DNA of 64,000 bases from Aeromicrobium sp. Root495 (GTDB lineage: Bacteria; Actinomycetota; Actinomycetes; Propionibacteriales; Nocardioidaceae), in NCBI RefSeq assembly GCF_001426755.1, contig NZ_LMFJ01000001.1:2750407-2814406 (forward strand), in the 5' to 3' direction. Numbering within the stretch: the stretch's first letter is position 1; each line of letters starts with the position of its first letter. This document shows, one piece after another, positions 8,218 to 17,439 of this stretch. Position numbers and translations under genes: made by a program. A model generated the notes under the pieces. That model was not told the origin of the DNA, ran no database searches, and saw only the letters and a list, made by a program, of their open reading frames with translations.

Positions 8218-8703
8218 TCAGCCGTCGAGCAGGTTCCTCGACGCGACCACGATGCCGGTGGCGTCGGCGTAGAGGTGGTCGCCAGGACGCACGTCGACGC
8301 CCGCCACGGTCACGGGGACGTCGAGCTCGCCGCGGCCCTGACGGTCCGACCGTCGCGGCACCGAGCCCAGGGCCCGGACGCCGAGGTCGAGCGTGCGCAG
8401 GACCTCCACGTCGCGCGCGGCCCCGGCGATGACCACGCCGGCCCAGCCCTGGTCGACGGCTCCGGCCGCGATCATGTCGCCGAGCAGGGCGCAGCGGAGC
8501 GACCCGCCGCCGTCGACCACCAGGACGGCACCGTCGCCGGGCGTGGCCAGCACCTCCTTGACGCGCGAGTTGTCCTCGTGGCACGAGACCGTCCGGACGG
8601 GGCCGTGGAACACCTCCCGGCCACCGAGGTCGACCAGGCCGGGCTCGAGGACCCGGACGTCGTCACCGTGCTCGTCGCACAGGTCGGGGGTCGTGAAGGT
8701 CAT
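8218..8703 (-). CDS. rraA: RraA family protein
   Basis: 161 residues matching the RraA fold: [41 protein letters not shown] and the signature [17 protein letters not shown]. Members either modulate RNase E-type activity or act as 4-hydroxy-4-methyl-2-oxoglutarate aldolases; in both the GD...G(X)20RD arrangement is kept, as here. It lies upstream of the ECF operon on the same strand and could share a transcript, with no obvious functional link. A long minus-strand reading frame continues upstream through the acyl-CoA oxidase gene, but this is a codon-composition artefact. Confidence 0.88.
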   Translation of the reverse strand: MTFTTPDLCDEHGDDVRVLEPGLVDLGGREVFHGPVRTVSCHEDNSRVKEVLATPGDGAVLVVDGGGSLRCALLGDMIAAGAVDQGWAGVVIAGAARDVEVLRTLDLGVRALGSVPRRSDRQGRGELDVPVTVAGVDVRPGDHLYADATGIVVASRNLLDG

Positions 8704-8802
8704 GCTGGGCCTCTCGTGGGCGAGTGATGGGAGGTGGTGGCCCCACCGTCGCACTCCCGACCAAGACGATCGGTTCGACGAGCCTCGGCCCCACCGCGCC
8801 AG

Positions 8803-8808
8803 TACCGT
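8803..8808 (+). promoter_or_regulatory. -10 element of the acyl-CoA oxidase-like gene
   Basis: TACCGT, six bases before the ATG at 8815; it fits the leaderless pattern found at many genes here. Confidence 0.4.
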
Positions 8809-8814
8809 GGAGCC

Positions 8815-10713
8815 ATGACTCTGGCAGACGAGGTCCGGATCGCGCTCGACGGCAAGTGGCGGCACGTGCGGGAGCAGTCCCGTCGCGAGCTCGCCGAGAT
8901 GGACCTGGCGTACGACCACGACCTCGGGCTCGACGACGCCCGTGAGCGCACCTTCGCCCAGCTGAAGCAGCTCGTCCCCACCGGCGTCCCGGCGGCCGGC
9001 TTCACGAAGGACCACGGCGGCACCGGCGACCCCGGCATGGCGGTCACCGGCATCGAGATGCTGGCCCAGTTCGACCTGTCCCTCATGGTGAAGGCCGGCG
9101 TCCAGTGGGGCCTCTTCGGCGGCGCGGTCGAGAACCTCGGCACCGAGAAGCACCACGCCCTCATCCCCCGCATCATCGACCTCGACCTCGTCGGCTGCTT
9201 CGCCATGACCGAGACGGGCCACGGCAGCGACGTCCAGAGCCTCGAGACCACCGCCACGTACGACCCCTCCACGCAGGAGTTCGTGCTCAGCTCGCCCACG
9301 CCCAGCTCCCGCAAGGACTACATCGGCAACGCCGCCAAGCACGCCACCATCGCGGCGGTCTTCGCCCAGCTGGTCACCCGCGGCGAGAGCCACGGCGTGC
9401 ACTGCTTCCTCGTCCCCATCCGCGACGAGCACGGCGAGGACCTGCCGGGCGTCACCACCTCCGACGACGGCCACAAGGGCGGACTCGGCGGCGTCGACAA
9501 CGGCCGACTCATGTTCCACGACGTGCGCATCCCCCGCGAGAACCTGCTCAACAAGTACGGCCAGGTCGACGAGGGCGGGGCCTACTCCTCGCCCATCGAC
9601 AACACCAACCGCCGCTTCTTCACGATGCTCGGCACGCTCATCCGCGGTCGCGTCAGCGTCGGTGGTTCGGCGAGCGCCTCCGCGGAGGTGGCCCTCAGCA
9701 TCGCCGGTCGTTACGCGCTCCAGCGCCGCCAGTTCGGTCCCGCCGACCAGGAGGTGCTGCTGGCCGACTACCGCATGCACCAGCGTCGGCTCCTCCCCCT
9801 CATCGCCAAGTCGTACGCCTACCGCTTCGCGCAGAACCAGCTCGTGGCCCGCATGCACCGTCTGCAGACGGCCGACGAGGTCGACGCCCAGCTCTCGCGC
9901 GAGCTCGAGAGCCGCGCGGCCGGCCTCAAGGCGGCCCAGACGTGGCACGCCTCGCACGCCATCCAGGAGTCGCGCGAGATGTGCGGCGGCGCCGGCTACC
10001 TCGCCGAGAACCGTCTCACCACGCTGCGCGGCGACGTCGACGTCTTCACCACGTTCGAGGGTGACAACCACGTCCTCTTCCAGCTCGTGGCCAAGGAGCT
10101 CCTCACGGCCTACGCCTCGGAGATCGGCGGGCTCGACCCCGTGGGCATGGCGCGCTTCGTGGCCAGCACCGTCACCGACGTCGTCAAGGAGCGCACGGCC
10201 GCCTCGCAGCTCATCCAGCGTCTCATCGACGCCCGACCGGGCAAGGGCGACGACGACCACGACCTCCTCGACCGCGGCACGCAGCTGAGCCTGTTCGAGG
10301 ACCGCGAGCAGCACGTCATCGAGACGGCGGCCCGACGCCTCCAGCGCGCCGCCAAGGCCGACGACGACGAGGCCTTCCGCATCTTCAACAACGCCCAGGA
10401 CCACGTCATCCGCTGCGGCCGCGTGCACGTCGACCGGATCGTCCTCGAGGCCTTCACCGCCGGCATCGCGCGCTGCGAGGACGACGAGGCTGCCGATCTC
10501 CTGCGCGAGGTCTGCACGCTCTTCGCCCTCGTCAGCATCGAGGACGACCTCGCCTGGTTCATGGGTCACAACCGCCTCTCCGACACGCGAGCCAAGACCG
10601 TGACGGCACTCGTCAACGACCAGCTCGCGAAGCTGCGGCCCCATCTCCTCACCCTCGTCGAGGGCCTCGGCGTCCCCGAGCACACCCTCAACGCCGCGTT
10701 CCTCGAGAGCTGA
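8815..10713 (+). CDS. Acyl-CoA oxidase/dehydrogenase family flavoenzyme
   Basis: 632 residues, much longer than ordinary acyl-CoA dehydrogenases (~380) and close to peroxisomal-type acyl-CoA oxidases. Visible features: FAD-contact segment [18 protein letters not shown], the mid-domain [21 protein letters not shown] in the helical domain, and the catalytic-region motif [10 protein letters not shown] followed by [19 protein letters not shown], plus a long extra C-terminal helical domain (~residues 440-632). It should oxidise acyl-CoA to trans-2-enoyl-CoA in fatty acid breakdown. Whether oxygen or ETF is the acceptor cannot be told from sequence. It is a single-gene unit. Confidence 0.88.
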   Translation: MTLADEVRIALDGKWRHVREQSRRELAEMDLAYDHDLGLDDARERTFAQLKQLVPTGVPAAGFTKDHGGTGDPGMAVTGIEMLAQFDLSLMVKAGVQWGLFGGAVENLGTEKHHALIPRIIDLDLVGCFAMTETGHGSDVQSLETTATYDPSTQEFVLSSPTPSSRKDYIGNAAKHATIAAVFAQLVTRGESHGVHCFLVPIRDEHGEDLPGVTTSDDGHKGGLGGVDNGRLMFHDVRIPRENLLNKYGQVDEGGAYSSPIDNTNRRFFTMLGTLIRGRVSVGGSASASAEVALSIAGRYALQRRQFGPADQEVLLADYRMHQRRLLPLIAKSYAYRFAQNQLVARMHRLQTADEVDAQLSRELESRAAGLKAAQTWHASHAIQESREMCGGAGYLAENRLTTLRGDVDVFTTFEGDNHVLFQLVAKELLTAYASEIGGLDPVGMARFVASTVTDVVKERTAASQLIQRLIDARPGKGDDDHDLLDRGTQLSLFEDREQHVIETAARRLQRAAKADDDEAFRIFNNAQDHVIRCGRVHVDRIVLEAFTAGIARCEDDEAADLLREVCTLFALVSIEDDLAWFMGHNRLSDTRAKTVTALVNDQLAKLRPHLLTLVEGLGVPEHTLNAAFLES

Positions 10714-10762
10714 GACAGGACCGTCCCGACAGCTGGGACCCGGGAGCGCGCGCGTCGGGCGG

Positions 10763-10771
10763 ATTGGGCAC
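10763..10771 (+). promoter_or_regulatory. Conserved promoter box of secreted paralogue 1
   Basis: ATTGGGCAC, followed by GAT and a CTG..CG match, lies 58 bases before the start codon. The identical nonamer lies 55 bases before the second paralogue. This is probably a shared -10/-35 or activator region. Confidence 0.4.
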
Positions 10772-10820
10772 GATAGGTCTGCCGCGACTGCGGCACTTCC
10801 CACCAGAAGAAGGACCACCC

Positions 10821-11552
10821 ATGCACCTGTCCTCCGCCCGACGGCTTGCGCTCGTCGGTCTCATCACCGTGGCGCTCGCCCTCCCCGCGACCGCTGCCGT
10901 CGCCTCGACCTCGGGGGTCGACGCACCGGTCAGCACCCCGCAGAAGAGCTCGGCGCGCGGCACGTTCGCGCCGTCCGGAACCGTTCGCGCCGCGGCTTCG
11001 CCCGACGTCACGAAGTTCTCCTTCAGGTCGGCCGCCATGTTCAGCAAGGCCGGTGCCGCCGTGCGGGGCACCGTCTCGTACACCGGTGACATCGGCTCGG
11101 TCGTGTCCCAGGTCCGCGTCAACGGCGCCTACAAGGGCACCGTGGCCGTCGGGCCCAACGGCTTCAACTACCCGGCGGGCTGGGGCGCCGGCGCCGTCGT
11201 GGTCGGACCGTCGGTCATCAACGGGAACGTCAACGACCCGACGACGAGCGGCACCTTCCGTGTGCGCTACGGCGTCCACACCGGGTACCTGTCGGTCAAG
11301 CGCTACGGCTCGAAGCTCACGTTCAAGGCCGTCAACGTCAAGATGTTCAAGATCCACAAGGACGTGAGCGCCGGCCGTGCGGTGCTGCAGGTCAAGACCA
11401 GCAGCGGCTGGAAGAACAAGAAGTACTTCTCGCTCGCCGCCAACGGCAACTCGCCGTCCTGGAAGTACAAGAGCGGCAAGAAGTACTGGCGCCTCAAGGT
11501 CACCACGACCACGACGCGCCTCGGAGCGAACAGCAAGGTCGTCCACCTCTGA
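10821..11552 (+). CDS. Secreted protein, tandem paralogue 1
   Basis: 243 residues; family not recognised. A signal peptide ([22 protein letters not shown]) is followed by a variable linker, then a conserved domain from about residue 65: [96 protein letters not shown] and the end [14 protein letters not shown]. The domain looks beta-rich with many K/Y/W residues, like an extracellular binding or Ig-like module. Start chosen at the ATG after AGAAGGA. The next gene is a close relative with matching promoter and terminator. Confidence 0.75.
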   Translation: MHLSSARRLALVGLITVALALPATAAVASTSGVDAPVSTPQKSSARGTFAPSGTVRAAASPDVTKFSFRSAAMFSKAGAAVRGTVSYTGDIGSVVSQVRVNGAYKGTVAVGPNGFNYPAGWGAGAVVVGPSVINGNVNDPTTSGTFRVRYGVHTGYLSVKRYGSKLTFKAVNVKMFKIHKDVSAGRAVLQVKTSSGWKNKKYFSLAANGNSPSWKYKSGKKYWRLKVTTTTTRLGANSKVVHL

Positions 11553-11572
11553 GCTGACGACGCTCCCCCAGC

Positions 11573-11602
11573 GACGGGTCCGGACCTCGGTCCGGGCCCG
11601 TC
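11573..11602 (+). terminator. Rho-independent-like terminator of secreted paralogue 1
   Basis: A 14-base-pair stem GACGGGTCCGGACC / GGTCCGGGCCCGTC with a two-base loop and one G-U pair, 20 bases after the stop. It is nearly identical to the terminator of the second paralogue. Confidence 0.75.
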
Positions 11603-11644
11603 CTGTTGTCCGACCTGGGCGAAACCCCCACGGTGGAGACGAGA

Positions 11645-11653
11645 ATTGGGCAC
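11645..11653 (+). promoter_or_regulatory. Conserved promoter box of secreted paralogue 2
   Basis: ATTGGGCAC again, 55 bases before the start. The flanks also match the first copy (CAT after the box, CTG.CG seven bases on). Confidence 0.4.
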
Positions 11654-11699
11654 CATGAACCTGTCGTGATCGCGACGCCCACCCAGCCAAGGACCGCCC

Positions 11700-12494
11700 A
11701 TGCCCGTGCTCTCCCTCCGACGCCTCGGCGTCGTCGGCCTCCTCACCGCGACGCTCGCGCTGCCCACGCCGGCCGCGGTCGCCTCGACCAGCACGTTCGA
11801 CACGCCGGACCAGCCGTCCGCGCAGGCGCCTCAGTACCTCGGGTCGGCACCCCAGGCCCGGGTCGCCCGCTCGGCCGAGGTCGGCACGGCAGCCGCTCCC
11901 GACATCACCAAGTTGTCCTTCGCCTCGTCGGCGACCTATGGACCTGAGGGCGCCTACGTCGAGGGCCGTGCTCACTTCACGGGCAACGTGGTCCGAGCCA
12001 AGACCGAGGTCCGCGTGAACGGCGTCTACAAGGGGCTCGTCGAGATCTTCCAGGCGAAGGACTCCGACAAGCAGTTCGTGGTCTACAAGTCCGGCTGGGG
12101 CGCCGGCAAGGTCGTGCTCGGCCCGTCGTACATCACCGAGAGCCTCGACCAGGAACCCACCACGGCATCCCCGAAGGACACGACGAAGAGCGGCGAGTTC
12201 CGCGTGCGCTACGGCGTCACCCGCGGGACGTTCTCAGCGGTTCGCAAGGGCGGCAGCATGACCTTCAAGGGCGTCGGCGTCAAGATGTACAAGATCCACA
12301 AGGAGGTCTCGGCGGAGCGCGCCGAGGTCCAGGTGAAGACGAGCCGCGGCTGGGTCACGAAGAAGTTTCTGAAGCTGGCCGCCAACGGCAACTCGGTCTC
12401 CTGGACGATCAGGACCGGCAAGCACTACTGGCGCCTTCGGGTGCCCACCAGCACCACGCGTCTGGGTTCGAACTCCGAGGTCGTCCACCTCTGA
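11700..12494 (+). CDS. Secreted protein, tandem paralogue 2
   Basis: 264 residues, clearly homologous to the preceding gene over its mature domain: KTEVRVNGVYKG, GWGAGKVVLGPS, SGEFRVRYGVTRGTFS, GVKMYKIHKEVSAERAEVQVK, LAANGNSVSW and the identical end pattern TTRLGSNSEVVHL. The signal peptide is LGVVGLLTATLALPTPAAVAS. It differs by an insertion of about 20 residues in the middle (AKDSDKQFVVYKS and SLDQEPTTASPKD). AAGGACCGCCC before the ATG matches the site of paralogue 1. Function unknown; secretion and local duplication suggest an envelope or environment-facing role. Confidence 0.78.
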   Translation: MPVLSLRRLGVVGLLTATLALPTPAAVASTSTFDTPDQPSAQAPQYLGSAPQARVARSAEVGTAAAPDITKLSFASSATYGPEGAYVEGRAHFTGNVVRAKTEVRVNGVYKGLVEIFQAKDSDKQFVVYKSGWGAGKVVLGPSYITESLDQEPTTASPKDTTKSGEFRVRYGVTRGTFSAVRKGGSMTFKGVGVKMYKIHKEVSAERAEVQVKTSRGWVTKKFLKLAANGNSVSWTIRTGKHYWRLRVPTSTTRLGSNSEVVHL

Positions 12495-12514
12495 GCACCT
12501 GGACATGACCAGAT

Positions 12515-12546
12515 GACGGGCCCGGACCTCTCGGTCCGGGCCCGTC
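12515..12546. terminator. Bidirectional terminator between paralogue 2 and the MarR gene
   Basis: A perfect 14-base-pair stem GACGGGCCCGGACC with loop TCTC, lying between two convergent genes. Confidence 0.8.
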
Positions 12547-12560
12547 GTCGTGAGCGGGTG

Positions 12561-13052
12561 TCAGACCTCGAAGTCGCGGGAGCGCAGCGGGGTGAGCGCC
12601 TCGTACAGCGCCTGCTGCTGGGCAGCCGGGATGGAGCCGACGCCGAAGTCGACCTCCATGAGCGTGTCGGTGGCCGCGTCGAGGACGGCCCGGCCCTGTG
12701 GCGTGAGGGAGGCCAGCACGCGTCGGCGATCCTCGGGGTCGGTCTCGCGCTGCACGAGTCCTTGGGACTCGAGTCGGTCGATGGCGTTGGTGACCGACGT
12801 GGGGTGCACCATGAGCCGCTCGCCGATCTTGCTGAGCGGCAGGTAGCCGTCGCGGCTGAACGAGATGAGCCGCAGCACCTCGTACCGCGCGAAGGTGATG
12901 CCGTGCGGCTTGAGCGCTGCCTCGAGCCCGGCGATCACGAGCTGCTGGACCCGCATGATCGACGTAGCGAGCCTCATGGACGTCGCATCGCCTATACGCT
13001 CGTCCCACAGGTCGCCGGCACGGGCGATGGGGTCGAACTCGAGAGGTGCCAC
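12561..13052 (-). CDS. MarR family transcriptional regulator
   Basis: About 163 residues with the winged-helix core ITFARYEVLRLISF, LPLSKIGERLMVHPTSVTNAIDRLESQGLVQR and the wing DPEDRRRVLASLTPQGR. The start is set at a GTG exactly seven bases after a TAGGCT hexamer; an ATG six codons upstream lies on the promoter itself and is less likely. The gene is divergent from icmF with an 80-base gap containing an imperfect palindrome, so it probably controls icmF and itself. MarR ligands are often acyl-CoAs or aromatic acids; a CoA ester linked to the mutase is a reasonable guess only. Confidence 0.88.
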   Translation of the reverse strand: MAPLEFDPIARAGDLWDERIGDATSMRLATSIMRVQQLVIAGLEAALKPHGITFARYEVLRLISFSRDGYLPLSKIGERLMVHPTSVTNAIDRLESQGLVQRETDPEDRRRVLASLTPQGRAVLDAATDTLMEVDFGVGSIPAAQQQALYEALTPLRSRDFEV

Positions 13053-13059
13053 GAGCATG

Positions 13060-13065
13060 AGCCTA
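13060..13065 (-). promoter_or_regulatory. -10 element of the MarR gene
   Basis: TAGGCT on the minus strand, seven bases before the GTG at 13052. It lies inside the reading frame of the longer ORF, which decides for the downstream start. Confidence 0.5.
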
Positions 13066-13104
13066 GCCATCCCGACGCCCGGATGTGCGCGATGACTTCC
13101 ATTT

Positions 13105-13120
13105 ACTTGGATGTCCGACT
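13105..13120. promoter_or_regulatory. Probable MarR operator between marR-like gene and icmF
   Basis: ACTTGGATGTCCGACT is an imperfect palindrome with core GGA-N2-TCC and outer A.T/A.T agreement. It lies just before a TATTTT hexamer (13120-13125), which is seven bases upstream of the icmF ATG. Confidence 0.5.
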
Positions 13121-13132
13121 ATTTTACGTCCT

Positions 13133-16100
13133 ATGAGTTCCTCGCAGGTCCCCGCGCTCCAGCATCCCGTCCGCATCGTCACGGCGTCGGCCCTCTTCGA
13201 CGGGCACGACGCCAGCATCAACATCATGCGGCGGATCATGCAGGCGCAGGGCGCAGAGGTCATCCACCTCGGACACAACCGCTCCGTGGCCGAGGTCGTC
13301 CAGGCCGCCATCGAGGAGGACGTCCAGGGCGTGGCCGTCTCGTCCTACCAGGGCGGGCACGTGGAGTACTTCGAGTACCTCGTCGAGAGCCTGCGTGAGC
13401 AGGGAGCCGGGCACGTCCAGGTCGTCGGCGGCGGTGGCGGCGTCATCGTCCCCGAAGAGATCACCCGCCTGCGAGCCTCCGGTGTCACGATCTTCTCGCC
13501 CGAGGACGGGCAGCGTCTCGGGCTGCCCGGGATGATCTCCCAGGTCCTCCAGGCGTGCGACGTCGACCTGGCCGATGCCGAGCAGGTCGACCTCGACGCC
13601 GTGCGCTCCGGCGAGCGCGCCGCCGTGGCCCGCGCCCTCACGGTGGCCGAGTCCGGCCGCCTCACCGACGAGCAGCGCTCCGTGCTCCACGCCGCGGCAG
13701 CCTCGCGCCGCGTCCCCGTGCTGGGCATCACCGGCACCGGCGGGTCCGGCAAGTCCTCGCTCACCGACGAGCTGGTCAGGCGCCTGCGCGTCGACCAGCA
13801 GGACAAGCTGCGTGTCGCGGTCATCGCCATCGACCCCACGCGTCGCCGCGGCGGCGGCGCACTCCTGGGTGACCGCATCCGCATGAACAGCCTCGACGGC
13901 GACCGCGTGTACTTCCGCTCCCTCGCCACCCGCGGCGCGCACGAGACGCCGGAGTTCCTCACCGACGTCATCGACGTCGTGAAGGCTGCGGGCTTCGACC
14001 TCGTGGTCGTGGAGACGCCCGGCATCGGCCAGGGCGACGCCGCCATCGTCCCGTTCGTCGACCACTCCCTCTACGTCATGACGCCGGAGTTCGGTGCGGC
14101 CTCGCAGCTCGAGAAGATCGACATGCTCGACTTCGCCGACGCCGTGGCCATCAACAAGTTCGAGCGCCGCGGCGCGAAGGACGCCCTGCGAGACGTCGGC
14201 CGCCAGATGGTCCGCAACCGCGAGGCCTTCGGCAAGAAGCCCGAGGACATGCCGGTCTTCGGCACGTCGGCCGCCACCTTCAACGACGACGGCGTCACGG
14301 CGCTCTACCAGCACCTGCGTGAGCTCCTGGCCGGCGACGGCCTCGAGATCGCCGACGGCGCGCTCCCTCACGTCGACGTCCGCTTCTCCAGCGGCATCCG
14401 CCAGGTGCTGCCCACCGACCGCGTCCGCTACCTCGCCGAGATCACCGAGACGGTCCGGGGCTACCACGCCCGGACCGAGGAGCTGGCCGCCGCGGCCGAC
14501 CGCGTGCAGCGCCTCGAGCTCACGGCCGCCGAGCTGGCGGCCGGCGAGCTCGACTCGGCCTCGGTCGAGTCCCTGCTCGAGCAGGCGCGCAAGGACGTGC
14601 CGCACGACGTGTCGGACCAGGTCGCGGGCTGGCCGGCCGTCGTCGAGTCCTACTCCGGCGACGAGCAGGTCGTGAAGATCCGCGACAAGGAGCTCCACAC
14701 GCAGCTCACGCGCGAGTCGCTGTCGGGCAACAAGATCCGTCGCGTCGCGCTGCCCCGCTTCACCGGGCACGGCGACCTCGTGCGCTTCTGGCGACGCGAG
14801 AACCTGCCGGGCTACTTCCCGTACACGGCCGGCGTCTTCCCGTTCAAGCGCGACGGCGAGGACCCGGCCCGCATGTTCGCCGGCGAGGGCGACCCCTTCC
14901 GCACCAACAAGCGGTTCAAGCTGCTCTCCTCCGACGGCGACGCCACGCGCCTGTCCACCGCGTTCGACTCCGTGACCCTCTACGGCCGCGACCCCGACGA
15001 GCGTCCCGACGTCTACGGGAAGATCGGCACCTCCGGCGTCTCGGTGGCCACGCTCGACGACATGAAGGCCCTGTACGACGGGTTCGACCTCATCGACCCG
15101 TCCACCTCGGTCTCCATGACGATCAACGGACCGGCCCCCACGGTCCTGGCGTTCTTCCTCAACACCGTGATCGACCAGGCTGCCGAGAACGGCATCAGCG
15201 CCGAGGAGGCGCTGCAGCAGGTCCGCGGCACCGTGCAGGCCGACATCCTCAAGGAGGACCAGGGCCAGAACACGTGCCTGTTCTCCACCGAGTTCAGCCT
15301 GCGCATGATGGCCGACATCCAGGAGTGGTTCATCGAGCAGAAGGTCCGCAACTTCTACTCCGTGAGCATCTCGGGCTATCACATCGCCGAGGCCGGGGCG
15401 AACCCCATCAGCCAGCTCGCCTTCACCCTCGCCAACGGGTTCACCTACGTCGAGGCCTACCTGGCGCGCGGCATGGACATCGACGACTTCGCGCCCAACC
15501 TGTCCTTCTTCTTCTCCAACGGCATGGACCCCGAGTACTCCGTGATCGGCCGGGTGGCCCGCCGCGTGTGGGCCGTGGCCATGAAGGAGAAGTACGGGGC
15601 CAACGACCGCAGCCAGAAGCTGAAGTACCACGTGCAGACGTCGGGGCGCTCGCTCCACGCCCAGGAGATGGACTTCAACGACATCCGCACCACGCTGCAG
15701 GCGCTCATCGCGATCTACGACAACGCCAACAGCCTGCACACCAACGCGTTCGACGAGGCCGTCACGACGCCCACCGACGAGTCGGTGCGCCGCGCGCTCG
15801 CCATCCAGCTCATCATCAACCGCGAGTGGGGCCTCGCGATGAACGAGAACCCCCTGCAGGGCTCCTTCATCATCGACGAGCTCACCGACCTCGTGGAGCA
15901 GGCCGTGCTGGCCGAGTTCGACGCGATCAACGAGCGGGGCGGCGTGCTCGGCGCCATGGAGACGGGCTACCAGCGCGGCCGGATCCAGGACGAGTCGATG
16001 CTCTACGAGCACCGCAAGCACGACGGCTCCATCCCCATCGTCGGCGTCAACACGTTCCGCAACCCCAACACCGACGTCACGCCGCCCACCGTCGAGCTCG

Positions 16101-16324
16101 CCCGGGCCACCGAGCACGAGAAGCAGTCGCAGCTCGACCGGGTGCACGCCTACAACGCGGCGCACTCCTCCGAGGCCGACGCCACCATCGCACGGCTCAA
16201 GGAGGCCGCGGTCCGGGGCGACAACGTGTTCGCGGTCCTCATGGAGGCAGCCCGGGTGTGCTCGCTCCAGCAGGTCACCGAGGCGTTCTTCGAGGTCGGC
16301 GGCCAGTACCGACGCAACGTCTGA
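13133..16324 (+). CDS. icmF: Fused isobutyryl-CoA mutase IcmF
   Basis: 1063 residues. This AdoCbl-dependent enzyme interconverts isobutyryl-CoA and n-butyryl-CoA (some relatives use isovaleryl- or pivalyl-CoA) and carries its own G-protein chaperone. Order: B12-binding domain with FDGHDASINIMRRI near residue 22 and SSYQGGH; MeaI-like GTPase with P-loop GITGTGGSGKSS near residue 200, VVVETPGIGQGD and NKFERRGAKD; then the TIM-barrel mutase from about residue 540, with NGPAPTVLAFFLN, QGQNTCLFSTEFSLRMMADI and SISGYHIAEAGANP. Start: ATG at 13133, with no Shine-Dalgarno and probably leaderless. Regulated by the divergent MarR. It is a consumer of the cobalamin handled by the locus at 1-8 kb. Confidence 0.95.
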   Translation: MSSSQVPALQHPVRIVTASALFDGHDASINIMRRIMQAQGAEVIHLGHNRSVAEVVQAAIEEDVQGVAVSSYQGGHVEYFEYLVESLREQGAGHVQVVGGGGGVIVPEEITRLRASGVTIFSPEDGQRLGLPGMISQVLQACDVDLADAEQVDLDAVRSGERAAVARALTVAESGRLTDEQRSVLHAAAASRRVPVLGITGTGGSGKSSLTDELVRRLRVDQQDKLRVAVIAIDPTRRRGGGALLGDRIRMNSLDGDRVYFRSLATRGAHETPEFLTDVIDVVKAAGFDLVVVETPGIGQGDAAIVPFVDHSLYVMTPEFGAASQLEKIDMLDFADAVAINKFERRGAKDALRDVGRQMVRNREAFGKKPEDMPVFGTSAATFNDDGVTALYQHLRELLAGDGLEIADGALPHVDVRFSSGIRQVLPTDRVRYLAEITETVRGYHARTEELAAAADRVQRLELTAAELAAGELDSASVESLLEQARKDVPHDVSDQVAGWPAVVESYSGDEQVVKIRDKELHTQLTRESLSGNKIRRVALPRFTGHGDLVRFWRRENLPGYFPYTAGVFPFKRDGEDPARMFAGEGDPFRTNKRFKLLSSDGDATRLSTAFDSVTLYGRDPDERPDVYGKIGTSGVSVATLDDMKALYDGFDLIDPSTSVSMTINGPAPTVLAFFLNTVIDQAAENGISAEEALQQVRGTVQADILKEDQGQNTCLFSTEFSLRMMADIQEWFIEQKVRNFYSVSISGYHIAEAGANPISQLAFTLANGFTYVEAYLARGMDIDDFAPNLSFFFSNGMDPEYSVIGRVARRVWAVAMKEKYGANDRSQKLKYHVQTSGRSLHAQEMDFNDIRTTLQALIAIYDNANSLHTNAFDEAVTTPTDESVRRALAIQLIINREWGLAMNENPLQGSFIIDELTDLVEQAVLAEFDAINERGGVLGAMETGYQRGRIQDESMLYEHRKHDGSIPIVGVNTFRNPNTDVTPPTVELARATEHEKQSQLDRVHAYNAAHSSEADATIARLKEAAVRGDNVFAVLMEAARVCSLQQVTEAFFEVGGQYRRNV

Positions 16325-16342
16325 GCCCGGAGGCGTCTCTCC

Positions 16343-16363
16343 GACGAGCGCTCGGGGCTCGTC
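16343..16363 (+). terminator. Terminator after icmF
   Basis: A seven-base-pair stem GACGAGC/GCTCGTC with a seven-base loop, 19 bases after the icmF stop. A modest stem without a clear U-run. Confidence 0.45.
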
Positions 16364-16441
16364 TGCTGTACCAAGGACGAGGGAGCTCTCGAGCAGCGTC
16401 GCCGACCGGCGACGCCTCGTCCCGTCGAGGAGGTTGCAACC

Positions 16442-16900
16442 ATGGACGCCTGGGTCCGGATCCTGATCGTGCTCGTCGCGCTGCTGGCGGTCATCGCCGT
16501 CGCTGCGGTGGCAACGAGGGAGCTGCACCGGATGAGGGAACGCCGCCACCTGGAGCAGCGTGAGCACCGTCGCCTCCAGGCCGCGCAGCTGCGCGAGGAG
16601 GCGGCCGAGCACCAGGCCGCGGCACAGCAGACCGAGGCCGGAGCAGCGGCCGCCCGGGCCGACGCCGAGATGGCCCGCGAGAAGGCCGCGCGGCTCGAGC
16701 GCCACGCCGTGGACCTGGAGAACGAGGCGGCGGAGGTGCAGGGCCGGGCCGACGACCGCCTCGTCGAGGCCGACCGTCTCGACCCGGACGTCCCCGACGC
16801 CCCGGCCGGCACCGAGGTCCCGGCGTCCGCCGAGGCCACCGACGACCACGCGACCACGGCCGAGCCCGACACCCGCGGCTCCGGGGTCCACCGGGCCTGA
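16442..16900 (+). CDS. Membrane-anchored coiled-coil protein, hypothetical
   Basis: 152 residues. One N-terminal transmembrane helix (VRILIVLVALLAVIAVAAVA) is followed by a long charged alpha-helical segment rich in A, E, R and Q (about residues 28-105: ERRHLEQREHRRLQAAQLRE, EMAREKAARLERHAVDLENE), predicted coiled coil. The tail is acidic and Pro/Thr-rich. A strong GAGGAGG precedes the ATG. It has no recognised family; such proteins are common in actinobacteria and of unknown role. The mono-gene unit lies between icmF and the thioesterase. Confidence 0.7.
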   Translation: MDAWVRILIVLVALLAVIAVAAVATRELHRMRERRHLEQREHRRLQAAQLREEAAEHQAAAQQTEAGAAAARADAEMAREKAARLERHAVDLENEAAEVQGRADDRLVEADRLDPDVPDAPAGTEVPASAEATDDHATTAEPDTRGSGVHRA

Positions 16901-16929
16901 CCGAGGTCGGGCCCGGGCCTGGCGGCAGG

Positions 16930-16935
16930 TAGCGT
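16930..16935 (+). promoter_or_regulatory. -10 element of the thioesterase-rnhA operon
   Basis: TAGCGT, six bases before the GTG at 16942. Confidence 0.45.
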
Positions 16936-16941
16936 CGAGCC

Positions 16942-17439
16942 GTGAGTCTTCCCAGCTACGAGCAGCTCGCGGCGCTGCCGGTCACGTCGGAGCACGTCGT
17001 CGGGCCTGAGCACCTCGACGAGAACAACCACATGAACATCGGGCACTACTTCTCGTTCGGCGGGCACGCCCTGTGGGACCGGAGCCGCCAGGACCTGGGC
17101 ATGCCCGACTCGTACATCACCGACCGCGGCTTCACGACCTTCACGGCCGAGCAGCACCTGCGGTACTTCGGCGAGTCCGTCGAGGGCGACCGGCTCCGCG
17201 TGCCCACCGTCATCCTGGCGCGCGGCGACAAGGCCGTGCACTTCGCCGCGCTCGTCGTGAACGAGACGCGGCAGGAGCTCTCGTGCGTCATGGAGGCGGT
17301 CGCGGTCCACGTCGACTTCTCGGACCGCCGTCCGGCCTCGTGGCCCGACGACATCGCCGCCCTCCTCGACGCAGCCGTCGAGCAGGACCGCCAGGACTGG
17401 ACGGTGCCGGTGAGCGGCTCCCTGGGGATCCGGCGATGA
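16942..17439 (+). CDS. Hotdog-fold acyl-CoA thioesterase
   Basis: 165 residues of the 4-hydroxybenzoyl-CoA thioesterase-like hotdog family: [19 protein letters not shown] carries the D-x-N-x-H-M-N active-site pattern, and [22 protein letters not shown] follows as the central helix/strand region. It would hydrolyse an acyl-CoA; the substrate is unknown. The start GTG follows a TAGCGT hexamer, indicating a leaderless message. Overlaps rnhA by four bases (ATGA), so they form one operon with the BtuF-like gene behind them. Confidence 0.85.
   Translation: MSLPSYEQLAALPVTSEHVVGPEHLDENNHMNIGHYFSFGGHALWDRSRQDLGMPDSYITDRGFTTFTAEQHLRYFGESVEGDRLRVPTVILARGDKAVHFAALVVNETRQELSCVMEAVAVHVDFSDRRPASWPDDIAALLDAAVEQDRQDWTVPVSGSLGIRR

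Noticed and set aside
8218..10818. Long minus-strand frame joining RraA to about 700 upstream codons
   Set aside because: The upstream part is antisense to the acyl-CoA oxidase-like gene and shows no protein-like pattern. The RraA fold begins at the ATG at 8703.
13124..16891. 1255-codon open frame on the minus strand opposite icmF
   Set aside because: It mirrors icmF codons, is low-complexity (V, L, R, D, G, H rich) and has no domain. In such GC-rich DNA the antisense frames of real genes stay open.
16442..16900. Tail-anchored or phage tape-measure-like protein
   Set aside because: The hydrophobic segment is N-terminal, the protein is short and there is no phage context; it is a plain membrane-anchored coiled coil.
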